A stretch of 64,000 bases of DNA from Moraxellaceae bacterium (GCA_029267635.1 JAJUIK010000009.1:1-64000); one strand, 5' to 3'. Positions 10,344 through 22,501 are shown, counted from the first letter of the stretch. Program-made: numbers and translations. The notes: generated by a model not told the origin, from the sequence alone.

Positions 10344-11264
10344 TTAAACGGTTTGATATTTTTGCTTGATCTCTGCGATCAGCTGATCTTTTTCCTGCCA
10401 GCGTTGAGCGAGCCATTGCTGGAAACGTTCGCGATACTCGGGATCATCTTCATAATTGCCACCATGCACCCAGTCCGGTATTTCGATTTTACGGACATGC
10501 ACCGCGATCCGTGAGACTTCCCCTAGCCAGAAATGGCGATATTCAGGAATCCCATCTGGATAGACAATCGTCATATCCACTAAAGCATCAATCTGATCAC
10601 CCAGGATATTTAAGGCCAGCGCCAAGCCACCGGCTTTGGGTTTAAGCAGATGTTGATAGGGCGATTGCTGCTGCTGATGTTTTTCTGGGGTAAAACGCGT
10701 ACCTTCCAGATAATTCAGCAAGGTAAAGGGTTGACTGAGCAACTGTTCACAGGCTTTGCGTGCCTCGGCCAGATCACGGGTTTTCAGTTCCGGATTTTTC
10801 GCAATCTGTTCCTTGCTATGCCGTTTCATCATCGGGAAGCCGAGAATCTTGAAGGCTTGTCCGACAAACGGAATAAAGATCAGTTCCCATTTGGTAAAGA
10901 AACGGGTCAGAGGCATACGGGTCAGACCAAAATACTGATTGACGGTGGTATCGACCCAGCTTTGATGATTACAGATCATCAGGTAGCGACCTTGTAAGCT
11001 CAACTGTACATCTTTTTCAATCTGGATGTCCCAGCTAAGATTCGGTAATACATGATCAATCAACCAATTATTCACACTGAGCCAGCTATTAGTAATCTGA
11101 ATATTGGTTTCATCCACCTTGCGTGATTTTTTGATCAGTTTGGTTAAACCCAGCGCCAATACCGGTGGACCATGCAAAAACGTACTCCCGGTAATGACCG
11201 ATCCGACAGTTAAGCCTTGTTTGATTTTTTGTAATAAAGCTGGTTTGCGTTGCTGAGATGACAT
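10344..11264 (-). CDS. Lysophospholipid acyltransferase, YihG/PlsC type
   Basis: This is a PlsC-fold acyltransferase of 306 residues. It would acylate a lysophospholipid, probably 1-acyl-glycerol-3-phosphate, at the inner membrane. Motif I NHQSWVD (HX4D, about residues 97-103), motif II around KWELIFIPFVG, motif III NYLEGTRF and motif IV with VYPDG are in order. The length and the PDWVHGGNYEDDPEYRERFQQWL tail resemble E. coli YihG rather than the shorter PlsC. It ends 36 bases before the membrane protein gene and may be cotranscribed with it. Confidence 0.85.
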   Translation of the reverse strand: MSSQQRKPALLQKIKQGLTVGSVITGSTFLHGPPVLALGLTKLIKKSRKVDETNIQITNSWLSVNNWLIDHVLPNLSWDIQIEKDVQLSLQGRYLMICNHQSWVDTTVNQYFGLTRMPLTRFFTKWELIFIPFVGQAFKILGFPMMKRHSKEQIAKNPELKTRDLAEARKACEQLLSQPFTLLNYLEGTRFTPEKHQQQQSPYQHLLKPKAGGLALALNILGDQIDALVDMTIVYPDGIPEYRHFWLGEVSRIAVHVRKIEIPDWVHGGNYEDDPEYRERFQQWLAQRWQEKDQLIAEIKQKYQTV

Positions 11265-11398
11265 ATAACAGTCCTAATACTGCAATCTGGTCCATAGATG
11301 AATGTTGCCAATATAGCCAGAGTTATGGGTAGAAGAAAGTGCGAAAACTGACTGTGGAGAAATTATGGTGAACACGATCACATCGCTGCAGTTAAGTA

Positions 11399-11411
11399 TT
11401 ACAAATTGTAA
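11399..11411. promoter_or_regulatory. Palindrome upstream of the OmpA-type lipoprotein gene
   Basis: TTACAAATTGTAA is a 13-base palindrome about 100 bases before the gene, in the 245-base spacer that also carries the promoter. It may be an operator; I cannot name the regulator. Confidence 0.25.
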
Positions 11412-11509
11412 CCAAAAGGTTTATTATTAACAAAAAATCAATGGTCTATCACTTTCTTTTATTTCATCATGCATCAGGTAGACAACAAACACAAAGAAGG
11501 AGGCATGCA

Positions 11510-12142
11510 ATGCGTGCACTAGTTATTTCAACAGTAATCGGGGCGATGGCACTTTCTGGTTGCCAGAATATGGAATATGACAAAACTGCCATGGGTGCCG
11601 GCTTAGGTGCATTATTGGGTGCAGGTGTGGCGTACTCTAATGCTGACAAAGATAAAATGGGTCAGGCTGCGGCGATCGGTGCTGTTGTAGGCGCGGGTGC
11701 GGGTTTGTTGCTTGACAAGAAAGAAAAACGTTTACGTGAAGAGCTGGCAGGTACGGGTGTCGATGTTAACCGTAATGCAGACGGTTCGATCAACATGGTC
11801 ATGCCATCAGTGACTTTCGCAACGGATTCTTCTGCGATTCAACCACGCTTCCAATCTGCATTGAATGATGTAGCGCGTGTATTACGTGAAGATGGTACAG
11901 CAAGCAAATTAGCGTTGGTGATCCATGGTCATACGGACAGCGTAGGTTCTGATGCTTATAACCAAGCATTGTCTGAGCGTCGTGCAAACTCTGTCTTGAG
12001 CTATTTGTCATCACAAGGCATTCCTTCTTCTCGTATGACTGCGCGTGGTTACGGTGAAACTTCACCAATCGCAAGCAATGACACTGCTGCCGGCCGTGAG
12101 CAAAACCGCCGTGTAGAAATTACTGTTTATGAAACTCGTTAA
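11510..12142 (+). CDS. OmpA-family outer membrane lipoprotein (YiaD-like)
   Basis: This 210-residue protein begins MRALVISTVIGAMALSGC with a lipobox, so Cys18 is the expected lipidation site. A glycine-zipper region follows (AGLGALLGAG, GAVVGAGAGLLL), then a C-terminal OmpA domain that binds peptidoglycan (HGHTDSVGSDAYNQALSERR, GYGETSPIASND, REQNRRVEI). The start at 11510 is set by AAGGAGG seven bases upstream and by the signal peptide. It likely tethers the outer membrane to the cell wall. It is monocistronic and followed by its own terminator. Confidence 0.9.
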   Translation: MRALVISTVIGAMALSGCQNMEYDKTAMGAGLGALLGAGVAYSNADKDKMGQAAAIGAVVGAGAGLLLDKKEKRLREELAGTGVDVNRNADGSINMVMPSVTFATDSSAIQPRFQSALNDVARVLREDGTASKLALVIHGHTDSVGSDAYNQALSERRANSVLSYLSSQGIPSSRMTARGYGETSPIASNDTAAGREQNRRVEITVYETR

Positions 12143-12158
12143 TCTGAGTGACTAATAT

Positions 12159-12186
12159 AAAAAAACCACCTTCGGGTGGTTTTTTA
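12159..12186 (+). terminator. Terminator of the OmpA-type lipoprotein gene
   Basis: The stem AAAAAACCACC / GGTGGTTTTTT with a TTCG tetraloop is a textbook rho-independent terminator. Confidence 0.92.
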
Positions 12187-12270
12187 TTTTTGCAAATACT
12201 TACTTTTCGGCTTTAGTTCGTGCTCAAGACAAGACTATAATCTTGGCCGAAACGCAGCCGAGGTACAGAT

Positions 12271-14310
12271 ATGTCATCCGCAAGTCAACTGAATGACAAG
12301 CAACTTGAAGCCATGAAATACACTCAAGGACCCTTGTTAGTTTTGGCGGGTGCCGGTTCAGGTAAAACCTCGGTGATTACCCGAAAAATTGCCTATCTGG
12401 TACAGCATTGCCGTATTCCGGCGCATCGTATTACCGCAATGACCTTTACCAACAAGGCTGCACGGGAAATGAAAGAGCGTGTGGGCAAACTGTTGTCACG
12501 TGAAGAAGCCAAGGGCCTATCCGTTTCCACCTTCCATACCTTTGGCCTGAATCTGTTACGTTTAGAGTTGAAGAACACGCCACTGAAAGCCAATTTCTCG
12601 ATTCTGGATGCCGATGACTGCAAGCGTATCCTGATGGATCTGATGCACCGTGACAATCTTTCCGGTGCGGAAAGCAAAGATCTGATTGCCAAGGTGATGA
12701 AAAAAATTTCCGACTGGAAAAATGATCTAATTCCACCGGAACAGGCACATTCGACTTGTGAGACGCCAGAAGATGTGCAAATGGCCCATCTGTATCAACT
12801 GTATGAACGCAATTTGCGTGCCTACAATGCGGTAGATTTTGATGACCTGATTGTCATGCCGACCCGTTTATTACAGGAAAATGCCGAAGTACGGGATAAA
12901 TGGCAGAACCGGGTGCGTTACCTGTTGGTGGACGAATATCAGGACACCAACACGGCGCAATATATTCTGGTCAAACTGCTGGTCGGAGTAATGGGGCAAT
13001 TCACCGCGGTAGGTGATGATGACCAGTCCATCTACGCTTGGCGTGGGGCCAAGCCTGAAAACATGGCACTTCTCAAACAGGATTTTCCGAATCTGAAAGT
13101 GATCAAGCTGGAACAGAATTACCGCTCTACCAGCCGTATTTTAAAATCCGCCAATGCCGTAATTTCCAATAACCCGCATATTTTTGACAAGACCTTGTGG
13201 AGTGATAAAGGCCACGGTGAGGTCATCCGGGTGATTACCTGCCGTAACGATGATGATGAAGCCGAACGCGTGGTGAAAGACCTGCTGACGCATAGGCTGA
13301 TGAACGGCAAAAACTGGAAAGATTATGCGGTGCTATATCGCGGCAACTTCCAGGCACGCGTGCTGGAAACCCAGTTACGCCAGATGCAGATTCCGTACAA
13401 ACTTTCTGGCGGTCAATCATTCTTTGCCCGGGCTGAAATCAAGGATGTAATGAGCTACTTACGCTTGATCATCAATCCGGAAGATGACAGTGCATTTTTA
13501 CGTATTATCAATACACCGAAGCGTGCGATTGGCCCGGTGACCTTGGAAAAGCTGGGACTGTTTGCGCAGGAAAACAATTTATCCCTACTAATGGCTGCGA
13601 GCGATCAGCGCCTATCAATGGTATTGCCGAAAAAGGCTATGACCCAGTTGCACGAGTTTGCCGACTTTATGGGGAATTTTACCCGTGAACTGTTGGATGA
13701 TGATGAACCTGTACCGAAAATCCGCCAGATGATGACGGAAGCAGGTTATATCGACTACATTCGTGAGCAGGCAGCAACGCCGGCCCAGGAAAAGAGCAAG
13801 CTGGATAATATCGAAACCCTTTACAGCAGTATTCAGAGTCTGATCAACCGTGCGGAAGATGTCGATGACAAGAATATTGAAAGCGTGATTCGCAAAATGG
13901 TGTTACTGGATATGCTGGAGCAGCAGCAGGAAGAAGAGGATACCGATAAAGTCAACCTACTCACCTTACATGCGGCGAAAGGGCTGGAATTCCCTTTCGT
14001 GTACATCATGGGCTTGGAAGAAGAGCTGTTACCGCATAAAAACTCGATTGCGGCAGAAACGGTGGAAGAAGAGCGCCGTCTGATGTACGTGGGTATTACC
14101 CGTGCACGCCAAGGCCTGACCTTAACGCTGGCCGAGCAGCGTAAAAATGGCGGACAGATGAAACAGATGACGCCAAGCCGTTTTCTGGATGAGCTGCCAC
14201 AAGACGAGATCGAATGGTTGGGACGTAAGAAAAAACTGGCTGCCAATGTCGATCCGAAAGAGCAGGCGCAAATGTATCTACAAAATCTTAAATCATTACT
14301 CAAGCGTTAA
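12271..14310 (+). CDS. rep: ATP-dependent DNA helicase Rep
   Basis: Rep is a UvrD-like superfamily 1 helicase moving 3'-5' that clears protein roadblocks ahead of replication forks. The 679-residue chain is close to E. coli Rep. Motifs in order are Q motif NDKQLEAM, Walker A GAGSGKT (about residues 28-34), [54 protein letters not shown] and YVGITRAR. The ATG lies downstream of GAGG. It ends 34 bases ahead of dut. Confidence 0.93.
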   Translation: MSSASQLNDKQLEAMKYTQGPLLVLAGAGSGKTSVITRKIAYLVQHCRIPAHRITAMTFTNKAAREMKERVGKLLSREEAKGLSVSTFHTFGLNLLRLELKNTPLKANFSILDADDCKRILMDLMHRDNLSGAESKDLIAKVMKKISDWKNDLIPPEQAHSTCETPEDVQMAHLYQLYERNLRAYNAVDFDDLIVMPTRLLQENAEVRDKWQNRVRYLLVDEYQDTNTAQYILVKLLVGVMGQFTAVGDDDQSIYAWRGAKPENMALLKQDFPNLKVIKLEQNYRSTSRILKSANAVISNNPHIFDKTLWSDKGHGEVIRVITCRNDDDEAERVVKDLLTHRLMNGKNWKDYAVLYRGNFQARVLETQLRQMQIPYKLSGGQSFFARAEIKDVMSYLRLIINPEDDSAFLRIINTPKRAIGPVTLEKLGLFAQENNLSLLMAASDQRLSMVLPKKAMTQLHEFADFMGNFTRELLDDDEPVPKIRQMMTEAGYIDYIREQAATPAQEKSKLDNIETLYSSIQSLINRAEDVDDKNIESVIRKMVLLDMLEQQQEEEDTDKVNLLTLHAAKGLEFPFVYIMGLEEELLPHKNSIAAETVEEERRLMYVGITRARQGLTLTLAEQRKNGGQMKQMTPSRFLDELPQDEIEWLGRKKKLAANVDPKEQAQMYLQNLKSLLKR

Positions 14311-14344
14311 AATATCCTCTCCCTTAAAATTAACAGGAAAAATT

Positions 14345-14797
14345 ATGAAAGTTCAGTTGAAAGTACTCGATCCGCGTTTGGGCAATGCATGGCCATTACC
14401 GACCTATGCCACCGCAGGTTCTGCCGGGCTGGACTTACGCGCCTGTTTAGACGAAGCGATTCAGATCGAGCCAGGCCAGACCGTTTTGGTGAAAACCGGC
14501 ATGGCGATTTATATTGAAGATGTGAATTATGCTGGACTGATTTTGCCACGTTCAGGTTTGGGTCATAAACATGGCATCGTACTGGGCAATTTAGTCGGCC
14601 TGATTGATTCTGATTATCAAGGTGAGTTGATGGTGTCCGTGTGGAACCGTGGTCAACAGGCATTTACTTTGGAGCCCGGTGAACGTTTGGCACAGTATGT
14701 ACTGGTCCCTGTGGTTCAGGCTCAATTTGAGCAGGTGGATGAATTTGTTGCGACCGAACGTGGGGCGGGCGGTTTTGGTCATACAGGCAAGAATTAA
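14345..14797 (+). CDS. dut: Deoxyuridine 5'-triphosphate nucleotidohydrolase
   Basis: The dUTPase hydrolyses dUTP to dUMP, keeping uracil out of DNA and feeding dTMP synthesis. It has 150 residues, the normal length for a trimeric dUTPase, and the five motifs: [45 protein letters not shown] and the C-terminal P-loop-like [11 protein letters not shown] begin at ATG 14345, after ACAGGAAAA. An in-frame extension upstream overlaps rep and has no family support. It heads the conserved dut-algC-argB order. Confidence 0.96.
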   Translation: MKVQLKVLDPRLGNAWPLPTYATAGSAGLDLRACLDEAIQIEPGQTVLVKTGMAIYIEDVNYAGLILPRSGLGHKHGIVLGNLVGLIDSDYQGELMVSVWNRGQQAFTLEPGERLAQYVLVPVVQAQFEQVDEFVATERGAGGFGHTGKN

Positions 14798-14813
14798 ACT
14801 TGAATGTTATAGC

Positions 14814-14841
14814 AATGCTTGTTTCGACAAGCATTTTTATT
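14814..14841 (+). terminator. Terminator after dut
   Basis: The stem ATGCTTGT / ACAAGCAT with a TTCG tetraloop is followed by TTTTATTTT. Confidence 0.85.
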
Positions 14842-14999
14842 TTATGCTTACATGAAAGAAAAAATAAATTAAAAACTAGCAATTTTTCAAATGACAAAAA
14901 CATTACTTGGTTGTTACAAAATTTTTCAAGTATGATAACTCGCTTCAAGTAGGCTTTCTTTCGAGATATTAAAAGAATAGCCATGGATGTACATATCTT

Positions 15000-17316
<2,317 letters not shown>

Positions 17317-17335
17317 ATCTGTGCGAAACCTAAAT

Positions 17336-17363
17336 AAAAAGCCTCTTTTCAGAGGCTTTTTTA
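17336..17363 (+). terminator. Terminator after argB
   Basis: The stem AAAAAGCCTCT / AGAGGCTTTTT with a four-base loop ends in a T run 20 bases after the argB stop. Confidence 0.9.
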
Positions 17364-17436
17364 TTGCTGTAATTTTAGTCACTTAATTGTCATCAAGTTT
17401 GCCTAGTGTATAGCGATAAAAGAAAGAGGATTCCCG

Positions 17437-18213
17437 ATGTTAGCCGAACTTGATCAAGATTATGTATCACCATTAAACAATACTCTTCCGCCAAGCACAG
17501 AATATTTATTTGAATGGATCGAAGATTTAAAACAATTACAGGAAATACAGCGTTTTCGTGCCCAGCAATTTTCTGAGCAATTTGGGATTGAATTTCCGCA
17601 GGGGTTAGATCAGGATTTATATGATTTCGGCTGTGAACATGCCGTGCTCAGAGATAAAGACACCCGTGAAATTGTCGCTTATACCCGTTTGAAATTCTTT
17701 CAGGGGCATGAACTGGTACATAGCTATAGTGCCAATGAATTTCAGATCGCTGAGAAATTAGCTCATCTGGACAATGTTGTTGAAATCGGGCGAACCTGTG
17801 TTCATACCCGTTACCGTTCAACTAAAGCTTTGTCCGTACTTTGGTTGAATTTGATTCCTAAAGTGCTGTGGAGCATGCGCGCAAAATATATTATTGGTTG
17901 TGTCAGTATCCGTTTAGAAGGCAATCAGGCACGTGCTTATTACACCCATCAATACCTACAAAATTTGCCGGTAGAAAAAACGATCGATATTCAGTCACAA
18001 CACGCATTTCAACCACAAATGCCTGAATACAGTTTTGCTCAGGATGAAAAAATTCCGAAATTGTTTGATGTGTATTTAAATCTACAAGCCAAATTATCGC
18101 AGCAGGCCTATTATGATACTGAATTTAACTGTCTGGATTATTTTGTATTTCTTGAAGCCAGCCAAATGGCGCGGAATTTCATGTTGCAGAAAAGACGCGC
18201 TGAGCGTTGTTAA
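17437..18213 (+). CDS. olsB: GNAT acyltransferase, OlsB-like (ornithine lipid synthesis)
   Basis: The 258-residue protein resembles the GNAT-type N-acyltransferases that attach a 3-hydroxy fatty acid from acyl-ACP to the alpha-amino group of ornithine, making lyso-ornithine lipid. Seen are RFRAQQFSEQFGIEFPQGLDQD, the substrate loop YDFGCEHAVLRDKDTREIVAYTRL, VVEIGRTCVHTRYRS and IIGCVSIRLEG. The family also includes homoserine-lactone-synthase-like and hemolysin-type acyltransferases, so the substrate is an inference. No olsA homologue is adjacent. Confidence 0.75.
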   Translation: MLAELDQDYVSPLNNTLPPSTEYLFEWIEDLKQLQEIQRFRAQQFSEQFGIEFPQGLDQDLYDFGCEHAVLRDKDTREIVAYTRLKFFQGHELVHSYSANEFQIAEKLAHLDNVVEIGRTCVHTRYRSTKALSVLWLNLIPKVLWSMRAKYIIGCVSIRLEGNQARAYYTHQYLQNLPVEKTIDIQSQHAFQPQMPEYSFAQDEKIPKLFDVYLNLQAKLSQQAYYDTEFNCLDYFVFLEASQMARNFMLQKRRAERC

Positions 18214-18304
18214 AAAATCCAATGATCTGTGCAATGTGATTTGCAAGCCTGATGTGAGTCATGCAAAATAAACATCTTATTGAAGAATATGTTTGCAGCA
18301 GATT

Positions 18305-19153
18305 ATGTGTCAATTACTCGGAATGAATTGTGCGACGCCTACGGATATCACCTTTTCGTTCCGAGGATTTTCACAGCGGGCCGGGGTAACCTCAGATCAT
18401 TGTGATGGCTTCGGTATTGCCTTTTTTGAGGATAAGGCCTGCCGCTTATTTGTCGATAATCAGTCAGCGGTAGAATCTCCGATTGCTGAATTGATCCGTA
18501 ACTATCCGATTAAATCACGCAATGTGATTGCTCATATCCGTAAAGCCACGCAGGGTAAAATCAATCTGGAAAATTCGCACCCCTTTATGCGCGAACTGTG
18601 GGGACGACACTGGATTTTTGCCCATAATGGCGATTTGCATGATTTTCAGCCAGTATTGACTGGACGTTTTATGCCTGTCGGCAATACCGATAGCGAACGC
18701 GCATTTTGCTATCTATTGGATCAACTGGTGGAACGGTTTGGTTATGTGGAACCGACTCTGGATGAGATTTTTGCTGTTCTCGCTGAGTTTTCTCCACAAA
18801 TCGCGGAACATGGAACCTTTAATTTTTGTCTGTCGAATGGACAAGCACTGTTTAGCTATGCCACCACCAAATTACATTGGCTGGTACGTGAATATCCGTT
18901 CAAGCCAGCGCAGCTGATTGATCTGGATGTTGAAGTGGATTTTAGCCAGGTCACCACACCAGATGATTGTGTTGCGGTGATTACCACCGAACCTTTGACT
19001 CAAAATGAAATCTGGACAGCTTATCAACCGGGACAGATGATTTTATTTCAGTATGGCCGCCCGGTGAAAATGGCAGAAACACAGGTAGCGCGATTAATCC
19101 GTGAAGCCGAAAATCCGGCATTAAAACGTGTGACCGCTGCTGATCAATATTAA
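18305..19153 (+). CDS. Class II glutamine amidotransferase (YafJ type)
   Basis: This is an Ntn-type glutaminase domain protein of 282 residues. The start is ATG 18305 because the next codon is Cys (MCQLLGMN): class II amidotransferases need that cysteine at the N-terminus as nucleophile. The in-frame TTG at 18293 would mask it. Seen also are RGFSQRAG, DGFGIAFFED, NVIAHIRKAT, ENSHPFMRELWGRHWIFAHNGDL and NTDSERAFCYLL. No synthase partner domain is attached, and the acceptor is unknown, as for YafJ elsewhere. Confidence 0.88.
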   Translation: MCQLLGMNCATPTDITFSFRGFSQRAGVTSDHCDGFGIAFFEDKACRLFVDNQSAVESPIAELIRNYPIKSRNVIAHIRKATQGKINLENSHPFMRELWGRHWIFAHNGDLHDFQPVLTGRFMPVGNTDSERAFCYLLDQLVERFGYVEPTLDEIFAVLAEFSPQIAEHGTFNFCLSNGQALFSYATTKLHWLVREYPFKPAQLIDLDVEVDFSQVTTPDDCVAVITTEPLTQNEIWTAYQPGQMILFQYGRPVKMAETQVARLIREAENPALKRVTAADQY

Positions 19154-19420
19154 ATGTGATATGCTTCACATAATAATCCATCTATTCTACTTGGAATATA
19201 TAGTATAAATATATTATAACGCGTTAATTAATAATCAATTTGATTAAAAAATATCTTATCTTTTTAGTCTGAATATATATTTATTTTAAATAAAATCAAT
19301 ATCTTAATATTTGTAATTGGGTTTTTTTATAATCCCAACCGATTTACTTGTTTTTTATTTTTATAAATTGTCTATAAGATGTTTTTTATGTGATAAATCA
19401 TTTATGTAATAGGTGGTCGT
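19154..19420. other. A+T-rich spacer without a recognised gene
   Basis: This 267-base spacer is extremely A+T rich, with runs of T and TATATA, and must hold the hemerythrin promoter. I see no reading frame or convincing hairpin in it. Confidence 0.6.
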
Positions 19421-19876
19421 ATGAAGATGAAATGGAGTCCGGAATATAATACTGGAATCGATGTGATTGACGATCAGCACAAACGAATTTTAGATTACAT
19501 CAATGAAATTGATGATATTGCCGTAAATACGGATCGTGCGCGTATTAAACAGATCCTTGATAATATTATTGACTATACCCAGTCGCATTTTACGTTTGAA
19601 GAAAGCCTGCAAGAAGAGGCGGGTTATAAATATCGCGTACCGCATAAACGTGTGCATGATTTATTTATTAAAAAAATTGAATCGTACCGTGAACGTTTTG
19701 AGATGGGGCATTCCATTGAAGCCGAATTACATGAAGTATTGTCAAAATGGCTGATTAACCATATCCAGCACGATGATGCAGATTATGTGGGTGCAGTGAA
19801 AGAAAACATGATGGGTATTATTAAGGAAAAGGAAAAGAAAAAAGGCAAGAACTGGTTTGCTCGGTTCTTCTCATAA
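19421..19876 (+). CDS. Bacteriohemerythrin
   Basis: This single-domain hemerythrin of 151 residues binds O2 at a non-heme di-iron site. The ligand pattern is complete: W-SPEYNTGIDVIDDQHKRI (His), HFTFEE (His, Glu), PHKRVHDLF (two His) and HIQHDDADY (His, Asp). The Lys-rich tail KEKEKKKGKNWFARFF extends beyond the domain and could be an amphipathic membrane contact. It may act in oxygen storage or sensing; no signalling domain is attached. Confidence 0.9.
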   Translation: MKMKWSPEYNTGIDVIDDQHKRILDYINEIDDIAVNTDRARIKQILDNIIDYTQSHFTFEESLQEEAGYKYRVPHKRVHDLFIKKIESYRERFEMGHSIEAELHEVLSKWLINHIQHDDADYVGAVKENMMGIIKEKEKKKGKNWFARFFS

Positions 19877-20027
19877 TAGGGATCAACGAGAGAATAAAAA
19901 TTAAAAATAAAACAAGCTATTTGCGCTGCAAATCATCGTTCGCGATGGTTTGCTTTTTTCTTTGTAAACTTTGATTTTCATTGACGACAAAGGCAAAATA
20001 GCGGAAGACTTTTTCAAGGTATACGTC

Positions 20028-21110
20028 ATGCAGGACAATTCTATGTCGCGATGGTTCGCGCCGCTGATGGCATTTTGTTTATCATTTCTGATTATTGCCA
20101 CATTGGCACCTATGCTTGGCATTCAAGGGGAACGTCAAATCGATTTCTGGTTGCTTTGGCTGGTCAGTATGGTTGTGCTGGCGTTGCCTTTTAGTTATCT
20201 GGAAATTGCTCTGACACGGCGTGCCAAAACTACTGCTTTGCAAGCCCTATCCGGTTTGACGCGAGATGCAGATGCTTCTCCGAAATGGCGTGTAGTAGGC
20301 TGGTTGGCGGTAATTTTTATTCCTTTTCTAGCCGGTGGCATATTATTACGTAGCAGTGAAGTATTGCTCAGCCAACACACTTTTGCTCTGAGTACCAATG
20401 TATTGATGGCAGGATTGGGCATTTTAGCTTTGCTGCTGTCTTTTGTGGCACGTCCTGTTTTATTGTTGCTCGCAACTATAGGTGTATTGGTTTCTGCTAT
20501 TTTGGCCAATGTACTCGGTGAGCCTGCACAAAGTTGGCAGATGACCCCAATTGAATTTAAAGAATGGGGTTATGCTACTGTTCTGGCATTAGTTGCGACA
20601 GGTTTGGGCATGGGTTTATATGGGCAAAGCAGTCTGGCACAAGTCAAAAATAAAGAGGTCGTGAGCAAAACTGTTTTGCCGATTTGGGTTGCACAACTGC
20701 TTGCCGTGCTGGCTTTTGCTTTCTTCTCGGTACAGATGTTGATTCCTGCCGTTGCTTTCATTGTAAGTGCTGTGGCGGCAACTGCTTTCATGCTGCAAAT
20801 GGCACGTGAACAACTCGCACAGCGTCAGTTAAGCATCGTGATTCAGGCCTTAGCCGTGATTGTGCCTTTATTCATCTGGGCTGTGCCCGGTATCAATAGC
20901 TTATTGAATCCTCTTCTGTTGCTATGGGGACTCATCATTGCCTTGATTTACGCGGTATTTGTTGGCTGGGTGATGAAAATTAGTCATTTACGTAAAGCAC
21001 TGAACTTTAGTAATGAAGCTTTTTATAATGTTTGGCGTATCGCAGTGCGTGTGGTCTTGCCGCTTGCGATTATCTTGGCATTGGCCGCTCTCATTGGAAG
21101 TTTGCGATGA
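20028..21110 (+). CDS. Polytopic membrane protein, possibly a divergent sodium:neurotransmitter-symporter-like transporter
   Basis: This protein of about 360 residues has roughly eleven hydrophobic segments. The opening MSRWFAPLMAFCLSFLIIATLAPMLG, then LALPFSYLEIALTRRAKTTALQALS, recalls helices 2-3 of the neurotransmitter:sodium symporter family, but the usual helix 1 glycine-rich substrate site is not visible. ATG 20028 follows AAGG; ATG 20043 (MSRWF) is an alternative start. It is translationally coupled by ATGA to the RnfH/RatB gene. Substrate unknown. Confidence 0.7.
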   Translation: MQDNSMSRWFAPLMAFCLSFLIIATLAPMLGIQGERQIDFWLLWLVSMVVLALPFSYLEIALTRRAKTTALQALSGLTRDADASPKWRVVGWLAVIFIPFLAGGILLRSSEVLLSQHTFALSTNVLMAGLGILALLLSFVARPVLLLLATIGVLVSAILANVLGEPAQSWQMTPIEFKEWGYATVLALVATGLGMGLYGQSSLAQVKNKEVVSKTVLPIWVAQLLAVLAFAFFSVQMLIPAVAFIVSAVAATAFMLQMAREQLAQRQLSIVIQALAVIVPLFIWAVPGINSLLNPLLLLWGLIIALIYAVFVGWVMKISHLRKALNFSNEAFYNVWRIAVRVVLPLAIILALAALIGSLR

Positions 21111-21430
21111 GTAACCGCGCACAGGTCTGGGTGGCTTATGCACATGCCGAGCAGCAATTCCATCTGGCCGTTCCTTTTGTTGAGGGTATGACCGCACAGG
21201 ATGCGATTGAACAAAGTGGCATTCAACAGCAGGTAACCTTGCCTGAACCCTTACAGTTGGGTATTTTTGGCGTCAAAATTGCAAATGCCCAGCACCGGTT
21301 ACAGGCGGGAGACCGGGTTGAAATCTATCGGGCTTTGATTATTCAACCGCAAGACATTCGCCGCAAACGCGCAGCTCAAAATCCGGTGGGCCGCTATCAG
21401 AAAGGTAATCGCTTTAAGCAATTGAAGTGA
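21107..21430 (+). CDS. ratB: RnfH/RatB family ubiquitin-like protein
   Basis: This 107-residue protein has the beta-grasp RnfH (UPF0125) signature: VWVAYAHAEQQFHLAVPFVEGMTAQDAIEQSG, LGIFGVKIANAQHRLQAGDRVEIYRALIIQPQ and RRKRA. Its start overlaps the stop of the upstream membrane protein (ATGA). In many gammaproteobacteria ratB sits beside bamE (smpA), as here, where the two are convergent. The exact role of the family is unsettled. Confidence 0.88.
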   Translation: MSNRAQVWVAYAHAEQQFHLAVPFVEGMTAQDAIEQSGIQQQVTLPEPLQLGIFGVKIANAQHRLQAGDRVEIYRALIIQPQDIRRKRAAQNPVGRYQKGNRFKQLK

Positions 21431-21434
21431 TTTA

Positions 21435-21464
21435 AAAAACCCCTCAAGGAGGGGTTTCTTTTTA
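21435..21464. terminator. Bidirectional terminator between ratB and bamE
   Basis: The stem AAACCCCTC / GAGGGGTTT with loop AAG lies between convergent genes, with T-rich flanks on both strands. Confidence 0.85.
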
Positions 21465-21475
21465 GTACAAACGGT

Positions 21476-21874
21476 CTATAGTGGAGGCGCATTCAAGATG
21501 GCTTCTTTGGAAGCAGGCAAGCCAGGTTGTGTTTCTGGAATGGTTTCTAAACCTTCGATTTTGGTCACGATACCGGATTCATTAAAATAAACTTTTAAAT
21601 GTTGACCATGTGCTGCTGGAATCTTGGCTTTTTTAGCATAAGTTCCTGGGATATAATTGTAAATATAATCCCAACGTAGGGGATTGAGCGGATCTGTAAC
21701 GGTCGGACTGCCAAGCAAAAAGCGCACTTGTTGATGGGTCATTCCCACTTGAATTTTGGCCGCTTGGGCTTGGGTTAAAGGCGTTCCTTGTGGAATATCG
21801 ACTTTATAAACCCCTAAGGTTGAACAGCCGGCGAGCAGTGAAGTGACCAATAACGTCAACATGATTTTTTGCAT
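21476..21874 (-). CDS. bamE: Outer membrane assembly lipoprotein BamE (SmpA)
   Basis: BamE is a lipoprotein subunit of the BAM complex that inserts beta-barrel proteins. The signal MQKIMLTLLVTSLLAGCSTL contains a lipobox with Cys17. The SmpA/OmlA fold follows: KVDIPQGTPLTQAQAAKIQVGMTHQQVRFLLGSP, RWDYIYNYIPG and VYFNESGIVTKIEG. It is 132 residues long and divergent from fur, a common Acinetobacter/Pseudomonas arrangement. Confidence 0.95.
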   Translation of the reverse strand: MQKIMLTLLVTSLLAGCSTLGVYKVDIPQGTPLTQAQAAKIQVGMTHQQVRFLLGSPTVTDPLNPLRWDYIYNYIPGTYAKKAKIPAAHGQHLKVYFNESGIVTKIEGLETIPETQPGLPASKEAILNAPPL

Positions 21875-21985
21875 TTTGCTACACTATCCCAATTAATTAT
21901 GATGCATTTGATCCAGTCATAAATCATACTGTATCTAAACTCTGTTGCATATTCCAACTTAACATTTGTTGAGAGACCTTTTTTC

Positions 21986-22423
21986 ATGCCTATTTCAAAT
22001 CAAGATTTACGTAAAGCTGGACTAAAAGTTACCCTACCACGAATCAAGATATTGGAATTATTAGAAAATTCAAGACAACACCATTTGAGCGCGGAAGACA
22101 TTTATAAAACATTATTAGAACAGGGTGAAGATGTAGGTTTGGCTACAGTTTATCGCGTATTAACTCAGTTTGAAGCAGCCGGCATTATTGAACGTCATAA
22201 TTTTGAAAATAACCATTCGGTTTTTGAAATCATGCAGGAAGATCACCATGACCATCTGGTCTGTCAAAACTGCAACAAAGTGGTTGAATTTACGAATGAT
22301 GTCATTGAGCATGAGCAACATGCCGTAGCAGAAAAATATGGTTTTTCTCTGACAGGCCATTCTTTGAATTTATATGGCTATTGTGACAGTGCAGAATGTC
22401 AGGATGCTTTTCGTAAAAAGTAA
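21986..22423 (+). CDS. fur: Ferric uptake regulator
   Basis: Fur is the Fe(II)-dependent repressor of iron uptake genes. The 145-residue chain has the winged-helix DNA-binding domain (LRKAGLKVTLPRIKILELLE, VGLATVYRVLTQFEAAGII) and the metal-binding dimer domain (EDHHDHLVCQNCNKVVEF with HHDH and CxxC; C-terminal YCDSAEC). No clear self-regulatory Fur box is visible in the 111 bases before it. Confidence 0.97.
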   Translation: MPISNQDLRKAGLKVTLPRIKILELLENSRQHHLSAEDIYKTLLEQGEDVGLATVYRVLTQFEAAGIIERHNFENNHSVFEIMQEDHHDHLVCQNCNKVVEFTNDVIEHEQHAVAEKYGFSLTGHSLNLYGYCDSAECQDAFRKK

Positions 22424-22444
22424 AATTCACATAAATAGAACAAT

Positions 22445-22478
22445 AAAAAAGAAGCTTCATTTTGAAGCTTCTTTTTTT
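22445..22478. terminator. Bidirectional terminator between fur and pilU
   Basis: The stem AAAAAAGAAGCTTC / GAAGCTTCTTTTTT separates convergent genes. Confidence 0.88.
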
Positions 22479-22501
22479 ATGCAGAAAATTTGTGGTGATG
22501 A

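Noticed and set aside
14189-14344. 52-residue N-terminal extension of dUTPase
   Set aside because: It lies over the rep gene in another frame and has no counterpart in dUTPases; ATG 14345 has its own ribosome site.
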